Part shown: positions 22,885-35,629 of the stretch, one piece after another
Layout of the letters: every line of letters begins with the position of its first letter
Numbering within the stretch: position 1 is the stretch's first letter
From: Alviniconcha marisindica
Lineage: Eukaryota; Mollusca; Gastropoda; Provannidae
Assembly: GCA_018857735.1 (NCBI GenBank)
Contig: JABMCL010002815.1
Coordinates: 1,300,001-1,364,000, forward strand
Direction of reading: 5' to 3'
DNA length: 64,000 nucleotides
Notes under the pieces: generated by a model
Seen by the model: only the letters and a program-made list of their open reading frames with translations
Told to the model about the DNA's origin: nothing
The model's database searches: none
Program-made: the position numbers and the translations under genes

Positions 22885-23214
22885 TTGTGAGAATTAAGGC
22901 GCTGTTGCTCCTTTAAGTGCACTGCGGAAGACGGAGCTGGGAGTGAAGAGAACGCGACAGGTACACAGAGTGCTGTGGTGTAATCAGAGCAGCGTGTCAA
23001 GGCGTGTTGCACGTGCAGCACGACGGCGTGAGAATCTAAACCCGGTGACTTGTCACTGTCGCAGTGGTAAGGCTGTAGCCGTCGCAAGACAGTGTCTTTA
23101 TGTGTTTTGTGTGTGTGTGTTGCTGTTTTTTGAGAGAGAGAGAGAGAGAGAGAGAGAATGTGTGGTTTTGTTGTTGTTGTTGTTTTTGGGTGTGTGTGTG
23201 TGTGTGTTGTTGTT

Positions 23215-23259
<45 letters not shown>

Positions 23260-23724
23260 GAGAGTGTGTGTGGTTTTGTTGTTTTGGGGTGTGTGTTGTC
23301 TTGTTGTTGTTGTTTTTTTGTTGGGTATAAATCAGCTGGTATCTTTTTTAACACACACACACGCACGCACGCACACACACACACACACGCACGCACGCAC
23401 GCACGCACGCACGCACGACACACACACACACACACACACACACATTAATTCCTTTCAGGTCGCTTTACCTATGTAATGCTAGAGACACTTATCATTGTTG
23501 AAAGTCTCTGATAAGGCTATAGCAGTCGCAAGAACAGCGCTACCCATTTCGTGCGTGCAAACAATGAATAAAGAGAACGCGACAGTGCTTGGGATTTTGA
23601 ACGCGCGCGCAGATGTTGAAGCATGCGATTGCACATGTTGAAGCATGCGATTGTTGTATACCGTTAGTGAATCTGCACCAAAAGTTCTCTCAGGGGATTT
23701 TTTTTTATTTTTTTATTTTTTTAT

Positions 23725-23860
23725 TTTAAATTGGCGCACCGAGGAATCGAACCCGTGTCAGTATTGTGCCCGAGTTCCCGGTCCGACGCTTTACCATAGG
23801 TCCCATGCTCTTTCCAGTCCCTCAACGGGCCCAACCACCAGGCTATGTCAATGGATCCAT
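23725..23860 (-). mobile_element. tRNA-like SINE fragment
   Basis: On the minus strand a B-box-like GGGTTCGATTCCTCGG follows TATGGTAAAGCGTCGGACCG. The remaining arms do not form a functional tRNA. Confidence 0.4.
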
Positions 23861-23869
23861 GGGTAAATA

Positions 23870-25560
23870 TAGATTCAAGACTGAATCGTTTCAAATTCAA
23901 CGATAACAGAATTCGCTTCTTGTTGGTTAGTCTCAGTAAACCTAAACACATGAAAGGTTAAAAAGAACCCTTATTTAATGCGAGACTATACAGGGTCTCT
24001 GTACCAAATGCGAATTTTCGGGGTAAGCCCCTTTCTCAAGCGACAGACAACACAGTCAAACGGTGAAAAATGAAATGTAGGTTACTATGTTGTTTAAATG
24101 TTTGTTTGGACTTAATTACCCCGAAAATTCGCAAGTTGTGTGGCGTCGTATTAAATAAGCGTTTTGGGTTGTTGTTGTTTTGTGGTGGTGTTCTTGTTCT
24201 GATTTTGATATTTCATGAGTTTGAATTTGGTTTTAGAACGCTACCATTCATCCTTGTTTCGGGATTAGTTTTTGTTTTTTTCTCTGGCTGTGTGTGTGTG
24301 TGGTCGAGTTTTGAAGACTATAATATCGTCAACAGGGTCGATATGGAGTCAAGGCTGGATCGCTTCAACTATGGTATTTACAGGTCCAGAAAGTGTATGT
24401 CCATATACGCCCTGTTCTGTTATAGTTGAAGCGATCCAGCCTAGACTCCATGTCGACTCTTCGGTCCCACCCCCACCCCCCTCAACGTTTTGCTACTTCT
24501 CGGTTTCACCGTGAAACTGAACAGCTACTGCCCTCCACCCGCCAAGGCTGGTCTAGCACTCTCTCGTTTACGTGGCATCGATTTCCAGGACGATTCGTTC
24601 ACACAGGTGTTCATGTGCAGAACGCTAGTCACTGCAGGCATGTCCGTAAAACTTTTTTTTTTAATGTATCTGTATCGATTGAGCCATATTTTTGTTTCGT
24701 TACCGCCCATTGTTTGGTATACATTCTAAACCCATGTCTCGATTCTTTTTTGTTTGTGTTGTTGGTTTTAAAAGTGCCTTGGGTTGACAGCCCCTATAAA
24801 ATCTTGACGCTTAAAGATGCTTTACCTTCAGTTTTGTTAAAGGGAGGGGAACCAAAGTGTGCAAATAGTTTCGTCTGCAGTGTTAACTGAATGCATTTTT
24901 GTTATATTTTATTTTTGAGATACACGCACACATTTAAACAAAAGAAAGAAAACGTTTAACCAATCTAGACTGCTGTATTTACAGACAATAAAAACACATT
25001 TCATTGTACTTTGTACTATACAGAATCAATGAAGGGAAGTGACTGAGTTAGAGTGTCCGTGTGCTTGAATACATGCATGTTGCTCAGTTTGAAGAAAGAT
25101 GAGGGACAGGATGAGGCAGAAATAAGCAAGGTTTGTCGCCTTGTGCGGCAAAATACCCTCCGTTGTGTGCCTAGTAATAACGCACAAAACTGCTACGAAT
25201 TTTCATTTCTTTTTGAGATTCTGATGATGCTGTGTCCAATTCCTAGTTCTGCCTGTCCTGTACTGTATGTCATCTGGTCTAGTCTACCATGAAAATGTGC
25301 ACCTTGTAATATACTGTCAGTTGTTGTTTTTAAATCCAAAAATCGTTTAACCATCTGTGTTTTGATCCCTTTTCTTCTCATAATCCTGGCACATATTTTA
25401 ATTTTTCAATTTGAACACTAGCAATGAAGACAGTATACTTACATGGACACTAACAACTCCAATTATAACGAATACCTGACAATAAACAGTACAATGTAAA
25501 TAATGAAGATGATATCAAATAATGACCATGACAATGATTCTAAATGAATCTATATATATA
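23870..25560. other. No gene seen downstream of SMC2
   Basis: Apart from the dispersed-repeat pieces near 23960-24160 and the hairpin at 24337-24457, no exon or repeat is recognised. The sequence is AT-rich. Confidence 0.4.
24337..24457. repeat. 36-bp-arm hairpin with 49-nt loop
   Basis: 24337-24372 and 24422-24457 are inverted copies with 34 of 36 positions matching (core GGCTGGATCGCTTCAACTAT). Confidence 0.85.
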
Positions 25561-25581
25561 TATATATGCATGTATATATTA

Positions 25582-25587
25582 TTTATT
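25582..25587 (-). terminator. Candidate SMC2 poly(A) signal
   Basis: TTTATT on the plus strand reads AATAAA on the minus strand, about 350 nt after the SMC2 stop codon. It lies in AT-rich sequence where chance matches are common, so this is only the most reasonable candidate. Confidence 0.3.
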
Positions 25588-25932
25588 TGTATCTGCTTTC
25601 TAGATCTTGCAGATGCAGCCCGTGTCAAGATTGTTGCAGCAACTCAGTAAACAATTCTCGCAAAGCCATTGAAACCTTTGGAGGCTCATAATAATCATTG
25701 CATCAAAAAAAAAAAAAAAAAAAAAAAGGTCACTGACTGTCATTTTAATTTCTATGCATGCCAAACGATAAACACATCTGAATAGACCTGACTTCAACCT
25801 TGGTAACAAATATTGTTCGGACAGCAAAAAATCTGGTGGGTTGATCAGTAAGGTGGGTTACAAGTTCAGCTATCAAAAAGCAAAAAATGTCTTTTCTGTA
25901 CAGAACTAATTCAAGGCTCCGTCAAAATAAGA

Positions 25933-28488
25933 TCAGCTGGCAGCGGACTCGACCCGAGGCCTCTTGGAGGAGGCAGAGGTCTTTTTGCGAGTGGCACCCT
26001 CGTTTTCTTTGTCTGCGGCAGCGGAGCTAGTGTGGCGAGACGCCTGCTGCTGCACGTGCCTCGTCACCGTGGAAACCCCGTCGACAAACTTGGTCTTGAA
26101 GAGAACGTTGGCATTGTTGAACATCCCATCCTTCAGAGACACCACGATAAACTGGGGGAGAGAAAGGAAGCAAGAGATGGGATCAGAACAGGATGGGTTT
26201 GATGCCAGTCCTACTGCTAAGATTAAATTACCGCAACTTGCTTTTGGCGGGCTGTCCTAAGTATTTTCATTCAAGACTCCAAAAGGTCCAGAACAATGCT
26301 CCCAGGCTCATTTTCCGAACCCCCAGATCCGCCCATGTCACCCCTACGCTTCACTTTCCTCACTGGCTACCTTCTGAGCAGAGAACTGAATACAAACTGA
26401 CATTGCTTTGCTTTAGTTTAAGATCATACCTGATCAAGCCCCCATCTACCTTTCAGAGCTTATTTACCTGAACATTCCTTCCTATTAGCTCAGTGAGTGA
26501 ATGTGTGTGTGTGTTGGGGGGCAGGGGGGCTGTGAGGGGTGGGGGGGTGTATGTGAGTGGGTGTGTGTGTTTGTGTGTGGGGGGTGAGTGAGGGGAATGA
26601 GTGTGTGAGTGAGTGAGACGGTGTGACTGTGTGTGCGCACCCACACTAAGCGCTTAAGGCAATCAAGGGTTAGCAACGCTAAGTGCCCATTAACATTATT
26701 ATTGTTAATGAAACAGTGGGACCCTCCTGTAACATACACCTTCAAGATGAAATTCTGCTTAAAGGGGACCCCAAGCGAAGACGCAAGTTGGCTGAAAACA
26801 TAGAAAATGTGCAAATGTTTTCATTCCCAGGTTTTCTACATTGTTCTATTTTCTCTTATGTTCGCGCTGCTCAGTTTGGAAACTAACATGTGTCAATAAG
26901 TTTTTTTAAATTTTATATCATTCACTGACACACAAGGATTGCATCCCTGTGCCAAGAGATCCCTACCTGGGAGTGTTTGAAGTGGGATCGGATCATCTGG
27001 CCGATGTTCTGGGTGTGGGATAAGTCCAGAGCAGCGTCCACCTCATCCAGGATGTACAGTGGCGCCGGCTTGAAGAGCAGCATGGCCAGGATCAGAGACA
27101 GCGCCACAAGCGACCTGAAGAAAAGATACACAATAGGAAGAGTGAGTGCAGCGTGACGAAATGCACTAGAACTGAGCATTGCATTGAATTTTATCCAGTG
27201 TAGTTTAGTAACACTTGGGCACTGCCTCTCAGCACAAGGTGAATGACATGAATACACGCCCACAACACTGCTTTGAAAGTCCACAAAAATGTTAATTTCA
27301 GCACAGGGCGAATGTCATGTATACAACACTGCTTTGAAAGTCCACAAAAATGTTAATTTCAGCACAGGGCGAATGTCATGTAGACAACACTGCTTTGAAA
27401 GTCCACAAAAATGTTAATTTCAGCACAGGGCGAATGTCATGTATACAACACTGCTTTGAAAGTCCACAAAAATGTTAATTTCAGCACAGGGCGAATGTCA
27501 TGTATACAACACTGCTTTGAAAGTCCACAAAAATGTTAATTTCAGCACAGGACGAATGTCATGTATACAACACTGCTTTGAAAGTCCACAAAAATGTTAA
27601 TTTCAGCACAGGGCGAATGTCATGTATACAACACTGCTTTGAAAGTCCACAAAAATGTTAATTTCAGCACAGGGCGAATGTCATGTATACAACACTGCTT
27701 TGAAAGTCCACAAAAATGTTATTAATTTCAGCACATGGCGAATGTCATGTATACAACACTGCTTTGAAAGTCCACAAAAATGTTATTAATTTCAGCACAA
27801 TGGCAAATGTTATGTATACACGTACACAGCACTGTTTTAAAAGTCCACAAAAATGTTAATTTCAGCACATGGCAAATGTCATGGGTACATGACCACAACA
27901 CTGCTTTGAAAATCCACAAAAATTTAAATCACGTGTTCCAATCTTGGCAAATTCTAGTCCCATGCCACTGAACAAAGAATTTCCTTGAACAATAGTATCA
28001 GCAAATCTGAGTCTTCCAGCATAATGGGAGACACTGTGAAAACAGCTGAGTGACACAACACTGCTAAACTCCACCAGTTAAAGCCCGTTCTTAACTGGGT
28101 GAATGTTTGTTCGCTGAACATACTTCGGACAGTTCGACGAACTATGATTTGTTTATTTGAACTTTTAGTTCGCCGAACATGGTTTGGACTGTTCGAAGAC
28201 GTAGCTCTAAGCCAAGAAAATGTGCCAATATTTTCATTTGCACAGTGATTAATTTTGGTTGTTCCGTCAATATTTTATCCAAAAGAAGTAGGTTTTTGTT
28301 TTCAATCTGAGCTCCTGAGGATGCCGCCAGGTTGTTTACTCTTAACTGATGAAGAACGGGAGTAGTTTGGCTCGTAGTGTGTTTGATACTTTGCCACAGA
28401 TTCCCTGCCTTCTTCGTGTCTTTACAGACTGCTGGGCACAAAATGGCAGCACTCACAGTTGTGCTTCTGCTGCTCTCAAACATTGATT

Positions 28489-28519
<31 letters not shown>

Positions 28520-29248
28520 TTTTTTTACAAATGTTAAACATAACAAAACAGCTCAGCCAAAAACAGATAAGTATCCTACATCTCATTTTTCACCCTTTAA
28601 CTGTTGTTTAACTAAGTGTTGTTTTGTAGCTTGAAAAAGGAGATTACCCCAAAATTCGCATGTTGTTTTTTGTCCTAATAAATAGTATTCTTTCTAACCT
28701 TTTATGTGTTTGCATATCGTTGTTTAACCCCTTCACTGCCATGGTGTCATTTGAAAACAACCCATAAAAGTCTGAAATTTGAAACCCTTAAGCCTTTTTG
28801 TCTTTTTCACACTGGCATCAAAATGCATAGCACTGATAATAGATGTTATAGGACCAGAAAATATCCTGTTAGCAGGTGCATCCGTGCATCTTTCAGCCTA
28901 AACATTTTACAGGCTGGGGCAGTGAAAGGGTTAACAAAACATGACAAAAAAGAAATGAGTGAAAAATTGCTGCATGTCTCTTATTGTATTGCTTCTAGTT
29001 CTACCGATGGGGCCAAGGTTGCTTCTTGGCTTTGGTTCTCCTTTAAGGGTCACAAGTACAGTGACAGTAGTTATCCGTCCTTCACGCCAACGTTACCTCT
29101 GTCCGCCGCTCAGTTCGTTCAAGGACTCCTTCCACACATCCCCAAAGGCGACCTTGACCTCAAGGCCATCCAGCACTGTCTGGCCCTCAGGGGGCGCTAG
29201 TTTGGCCTGAGTTCCCGGCAGCAACGTGGAGAAAATAGACCCAAAGTC
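25933..29248 (-). CDS. SMC2: SMC2 exons 23-25: C-terminal ATPase head
   Basis: Exon 23 is 29097-29248; it begins [12 protein letters not shown] and ends in the signature LSGGQ plus a split Arg codon. Exon 24 is 26967-27114, with Walker [16 protein letters not shown]. Exon 25 is 25933-26151; it begins [15 protein letters not shown]. The last ~35 residues are a low-complexity basic and serine-rich tail, which is variable in the family. The intron between exons 23 and 24 holds a TTAA MITE, a LINE-type repeat and a 61-bp minisatellite. The intron between exons 24 and 25 holds a LINE reverse-transcriptase remnant. Confidence 0.96.
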
Positions 29249-30590
29249 CTGCAAAAAAACACCCCAAAAAACAACACATGTATCGTTGTCTTGGTAGTAC
29301 TGCTGGTGCAGGGCCTTTTCTGAAGGTAACTGTCCTGAGCAGATGTTTCTAATTATATTTTTATCAGTATAGCTTGCGAGAGCATCTTGCGAGAGCATCT
29401 GTGTGTGCACCTGTTGCTGAGAACGTGCGTTAATTTGTGTGGATTTTTTGTATGCACATATGGTGCAGACCACATATCTCTTCATTCTTTTTCTCTTCTT
29501 AAAAATTATTATTCAGTAATTAGTTTATTCTCTCATTTCATATTTTTGCTTTTAATTGTATTTCTTGACTAGAAAATTACAGTGTCAGTAACTTCTGACT
29601 AGGACTGAAATTCTAATCAGGCTGAATATTTCACTCTGAGATGCACGGCTGAAGAAAAAAAAAAGTGTTCCCAAAATTAGCAGCCTAGTACAGTGGAAGT
29701 CCTGATAAGAGACCTCCCTACTTTTAAGACCACTTCTTCTGAAACCACTTTCCTATTTCCATGCAAATGAACACCAGACTAAGGACCCATTTCCATGCAA
29801 GTGAACATGGACCAAGGACCTATTTCCACGCAAGTGAACCCAGAACCAAGGACCTATTTCCATGCAAATGAACCCCAGACCAAGGACCTATTTCCATACA
29901 AGTGAACCCCCTTGACCAAGGACCTATTTCCATGCAAATAAACTCTGGAACAAGGACCTATCTCCATGCAAATGAACACCAGACAAAGGACCTACTTACA
30001 TGCAAATGAACCTGGACCAAGGACCAATTTCCATGCAAATGAATCCCGGACCACGGACCTATTTCCATGCAAATGAACCCTGGACCACAGACCTATTTCC
30101 ATGCAAATTAACCCCAGACCAAGGACCTATTTCCATGCAACTGAACCCCAGACCAAGGACTGATTTCTGTGCAAATAAACCTCAGGGCCAAGGACCACCC
30201 CTTTTTCAAGATAACATTCCTTGATTTTTGACAGTGGTCTTTAAAATAGGGGTTCCACTGAATTACAGTTATAATCTACAACAAAGCTGTGAGTTAGGAG
30301 TGCTTTGCTGCTGCAGTAAACTCACCTTGTTGACTTGTTCCCAAGCTTTCTTCAGCGCCTCATTCTTCTTCTTGTCCAGCTCGTCGATGACGGCCTGAAT
30401 CTTGGCTTTGTCGTTCAGCACGATCTTGCGCTTCTTCATCAGGTCTGTGTACTGCGAGCAGCGTTTTAGAGCGTATGAACACAACAACAAAGACCTGAGC
30501 CGCCTACAATAACTCTCACCTGGCATGCAAGTAAATACAATGTATATAAACTCCACCAGAGGGACATCTGAAGAAAAGGATGCCCCCCAG

Positions 30591-30631
<41 letters not shown>

Positions 30632-33574
30632 CATAGTTCAGGAGCTGTGTGAGAGTCGAGGTGGCCGTCCTGGGCTGTCCATCCTAACGAGCCTTCTGGT
30701 TTCCGTGGACGTAAAGCTATATTGAACCATGCTTCGGCATTGGTCTCAGCTTGTCCCTAATATGTCAACTGATATCTGAGGACATTAAGCAACACTACCT
30801 ACCTATATATAATTGGGTAGTATATTAATAATATTAATATAGTTGCAGAAATTGCCTTCAGTAGGTATATATATATGTATCTATCTATATCTATACCTAC
30901 TGAAGGCACATTTCTGGCACACTCATTTCTGGCACACCCAGCGACACAGGTGCGTACAGGCATAAGTCCTACCCAGTTTTGATCAGTCCCGTATGACGGG
31001 TAAACAACACAGAAGTCTACACGAGGACCAACCTGCTCCTCGGCAGAACCCAGCAGATTCATGGCACGCATGTTGACGTTCTTCGCCAGCTTGTCCTTTG
31101 TCTCTGTCAGTTTCTGGATGCGTCTCTCGGCTTCTTTGGGGTCGTTGACAGAAAAGTCGTACGGAGAGTTGGGCTGTCCGAAAAACTGACGCTCGTCTGC
31201 GATCCAGTCGTACTTCTCTAACAGAAGAGTAACCTGTCGGTGAGAAAGACATGGGGTTCATTTGAATGTGTTTACATTGTTGGCCCAGAACTGCAAGCAC
31301 CAGTAGTGAAAGAGAGAAAAAGAAAGAGACAAGAAAAAGGAAAGAAAAAGGACACACAAACAAGCAAATATGACAACTGAATAGGACAAACAGATCATTA
31401 TCAAAATGCCTCAATGCGAATAACCATCTCAAATAAAAATTTAAAGCAGTTATATTCATGGCTTGCTGTTTGTTCTGATCCTTTTCAACTCCTGGGTTCA
31501 CTAAAGGATCTGGCACAAAAAGACACTTCTATTTCAAATCAAAGGATGCAGGCAGCTGCATTGCGACTTCATGAGAACAAATATATTGACACCCCCCCCC
31601 CCCCTTCAATGCATTTCCTAACCTGTCTAGCGGCATCCTGCGAGTCCTTTTGAACTTTGGTCACTTTGTGCTGCAGCTCCTGAACCTTGAGCTGCGCAGC
31701 ACTGGACTCCTTCTGTAGCGCTCGCTGTTCTGTGGCGGCGGCGGTGATGTCCTTGTTGCGTGCCTTCAGCAGGTCTTTGTGTTTGTTCAGCTCCCCTTGG
31801 GCTGCTTTCACTTCATCCTAGGGAGACAGGTAAATGCGTAATTAACACCTTCACTTCGTCCTGGGCAGACAGGTAAACAAGTAATCAACACCTTCACTTC
31901 GTCCTGGGCAGACAGGTAAAGTAATCAACACCTTCGCCTCGTCCTGGGCACCTTCACTTTGTCCTGGGCAGACAGGTAAACAAGTAATCAACACCTTCAC
32001 TTTGTCCTGGGCAGACAGGTAAACAAGTAATCAACACCTTCACCTCATCCTGAGCACCTTCACTTTGTCCTGGGCAGACAAGTAAACAAGTAATCAACAC
32101 CTTCACTTCGTCCTGGGCAGACAGGTAAACAAGTAATCATCTTCACTTCATCCTGGGCAGACAGGTAAATCAGTAATCAAAACAGTTTTAATATAGATGC
32201 ATATAGTTTCTTGATCAGACTAATTTTAACAGTACTATTGTCTCTTTCATTCACCCCTTTCTGAATCCACCTACCACGGTGATCCACAAACTATCGCTCC
32301 CATCTCAGTAAGCTGAACAATGCACCCCTATCTGAAATTGTCCCATCTCAGTAAGCTGAACAATGCACCCCTATCTGAAATTGTCCCATCTCAGTAAGCT
32401 GAACAATGCACCCCTTTCTGAAACCACCTACCATGGTGATCCACAAACTATCGCTCCCATCTCAGTAAGCTGAACAATGCACCCCTTTCTGAAACCACCT
32501 ACCACGGTGATCCACAAACTATTGCTCCCATCTCAGTAAGCTGAACAATGCACCCCTATCTGAAATTGTCCCATCTCAGTAAGCTGAACAATGCACCCCT
32601 TTTTGAAACCACCTACCACGGTGATCCACAAACTATCGCTCCCATCTCAGTAAGCTGAACAATGCACCCCTATCTGAAATGTCCCATCTCAGTAAGCTGA
32701 ACAATGCACCCCTTTTTGAAACCCTACCAGGTGATCCACAAACTATCGCTCCCATCTCAGTAAGCTGAACAATGCACCCCTATCTGAAATCGTCCCATCT
32801 CAGTAAGCTGAACAATGCACCCCTTTCTGAATCGGAAACTATCTATCCATGGTGACCCCACAAATTCGTCCCATCTCAGTAAGCTGAACAATGCACCCCT
32901 TTCTGAAACCACCTACCACGGTGATCCACAAACTATCGCTCCCATCTCAGTAAGCTGAACAATGCACCCCTATCTGAAATTGTCCCATCTCAGTAAGCTG
33001 AACAATGCACCCCTTTCTGAAACCACCTACCACGGTGATCCACAAACTATCGCTCCCATCTCAGTAAGCTGAACAATGCACCCCTATCTGAAATTGTCCC
33101 ATCTCAGTAAGCTGAACAATGCACCCCTGTCAGAAACTATCTACCCTGGTGATCCACAAACTATCACTCCCATCTCAGTAAGCTGAACAATGCACCCCTG
33201 TTAGAAACTATCTCATCTCTGGCTGCATCCCATCAAATCCTTCTCGGATCCCTACCTCCCATCTCAGTAAGCTGAAAATGCATCCTGTCAGAAACTATCT
33301 ACCTGGTGATCCCAAACTTCGCTGCCATCTCAGTATGCTGAGCACCCCTGTAGACTGCTCAGGGTTCTTGGCTTGCTCAATGGCCAGTTCAACAGCCTCC
33401 AGTTGCTTGCTGTAGTTACTGGCCTCCTTGGCTAGCTCCTCCAAGTCCAGTCGAATGGTGTCTTCCTCCTGAGGCAAATAAGCTGAGTTCGAACTCGGTG
33501 TTCAAACCTTCGGCAAGACAGCGCCATTACTGTGACCCAGGGACAAATCTCAGGAATGAATTTGAACATTTCAG

Positions 33575-33615
<41 letters not shown>

Positions 33616-35589
33616 AATCAACAACAAAAATCAGCACACATAACAGATATGTACCCACAATTTTCTGTTAGGCTCAGTATTCCTAACGACTAATGTGCCC
33701 TGCTGCTGTTTAGTTTTTTGAATATTAAGTTAATTAACCATATCTATCTACACTTGCGTTAATTTTTATGTGACAATTTCGATCACTGCCCACCTCAATG
33801 CAATGCACAATCATTCTGGTGGTGACAGCATAGTGCTCGGTAGTCTCCCACTTCCCCCACCTCCTGGGATCTCGGTCCCTGCCAGTACCTCTTCGGAAAC
33901 AACTCGATGTTAAACAAAGTTTAAGTAATTCCCCCCACACCCCCAACCCCCTGTTCTGGCGGGATACAACTGTCCTGCTGTCAGTTTCCCACTTTCAGAC
34001 TCAGTTGCATTCTTCCACAGATGGCCCAGATCATGTGCAAAACCAGCACGGATCCGATTTGGTTCTGGCTGGCTGTGTCAGGTTTTGGCAAGCCTGTGTG
34101 CAAGAATCATCGAGCCTGCCTTCTGGCCAATGCTTCCGAGCTGATCCGAATCAGATGCCAATCGGATCCGCCATGTCTACACGGGACAACATACCTGCAC
34201 CATCTCCCGTGCTTTCTTGCTGGAGGCCTCCATCCGCTTCTTGCTGGCAGTGATCTCCTTCTCCGCCTCCTTGAGTTCGCGCTCGCGGACAGCACTGACA
34301 TTCTTCATCTTCTCCTCCAGCTCTTTGGCCTTCTTCGTGGCCTTCTCCTGCACTGTCTTGGCCTCCGCCAGAATGCCCTTCTGCTCCTCTGCCAGTCAGG
34401 TTTTGTTTTCAATCGTAAACACTCGCTCCATAATCATTGAGTTAATATAAAAGTCTTGTTTAGTTCTAGGCCTCAGTTGGTTTATTAACCCCTTAACTGC
34501 CCCAGCATGTAAAATTGCCAGGCTGAAAAATGCACGCATGCACCAGTAAACATTGTATTTTCCAGTCCTACAGCACATCTACTTTCAATGCTATGTGTTT
34601 TGATGAAAATCGTTTCACATTCTGGTGTGAAAAAGAAGACAAAAAGGCTTAAGGGTTTCAAATTTGGTACTTTTATTGGTCATTTTCAAGTGACATCATG
34701 GAGTGAAGGGGTTAATTTTCCATAGACTTTCAAGGACTTAAAAAATGACTCATCACTTTAATTCCCAAAACTTTGAAAGGCCTTCAAAATTGCACGTCAA
34801 TTTTCCCCAATTTCTCCAAGGGCTGCAGTCTCCCCATTTAAAAATAATTTAAAAAAAAAAAAATCAAGGTTGTTTTATTTTATTACAATGGACATTAAAA
34901 TATGCACACTACAGTTCAAATACAATACAGCACAGTATACAAAGTAGAATCCTTACGAAAACTCACTATAAATATGCCACACAAAGAAAGAGAGAAAAAA
35001 GAAGAAGCATACAACACATTATAGCACCAAAACCTCAGAGGTAGTCAGGAGAGAAAAAAAACCCAGAGGTAGTAGGGAAGTAGGGAGAAAAGACCAAACA
35101 GAAATTTAAGGGATGCGAATCCTCGTCAATCCTACGATAATCCCAAGGACCCCAGCGGGTCCGTGGAAAAGCAGAGGAAGTTCAAGCGGTCCTCACCGAT
35201 GGACTTCTGCAGGGCGTTGATCTCCTCCAGCTGCTGGTGGTGGGAACTCTGCTCCAGGCGAGTCTTCAGCAGCTCTGCCTCCTGGCACTTCAGGTCGTAC
35301 TGCTGCTTCACCTGCTCGTACCTGGGGTTTAAATGGGGGGGGTCACATGTCACAGGTACATCACAGGAAGGTTCCTATTGGATTCTTAACTCAAAACAGG
35401 GCTGCAGAATTACACCTGTTCACACCTGGGAAAGGGGGGTCACATTATAGTCTTTCTTTCAAAGCCGCCCTCAAGTCTGTCTTTCAAAGCCGCCCTCAAG
35501 ACGCACCTGTATAATAATTATTTCTAAACTGTTTTTCACAGCCCTGCCCATACCCTCAGGCTGTGTGTGTGTGTATGTGTATGTGGTGT

Positions 35590-35629
<40 letters not shown>

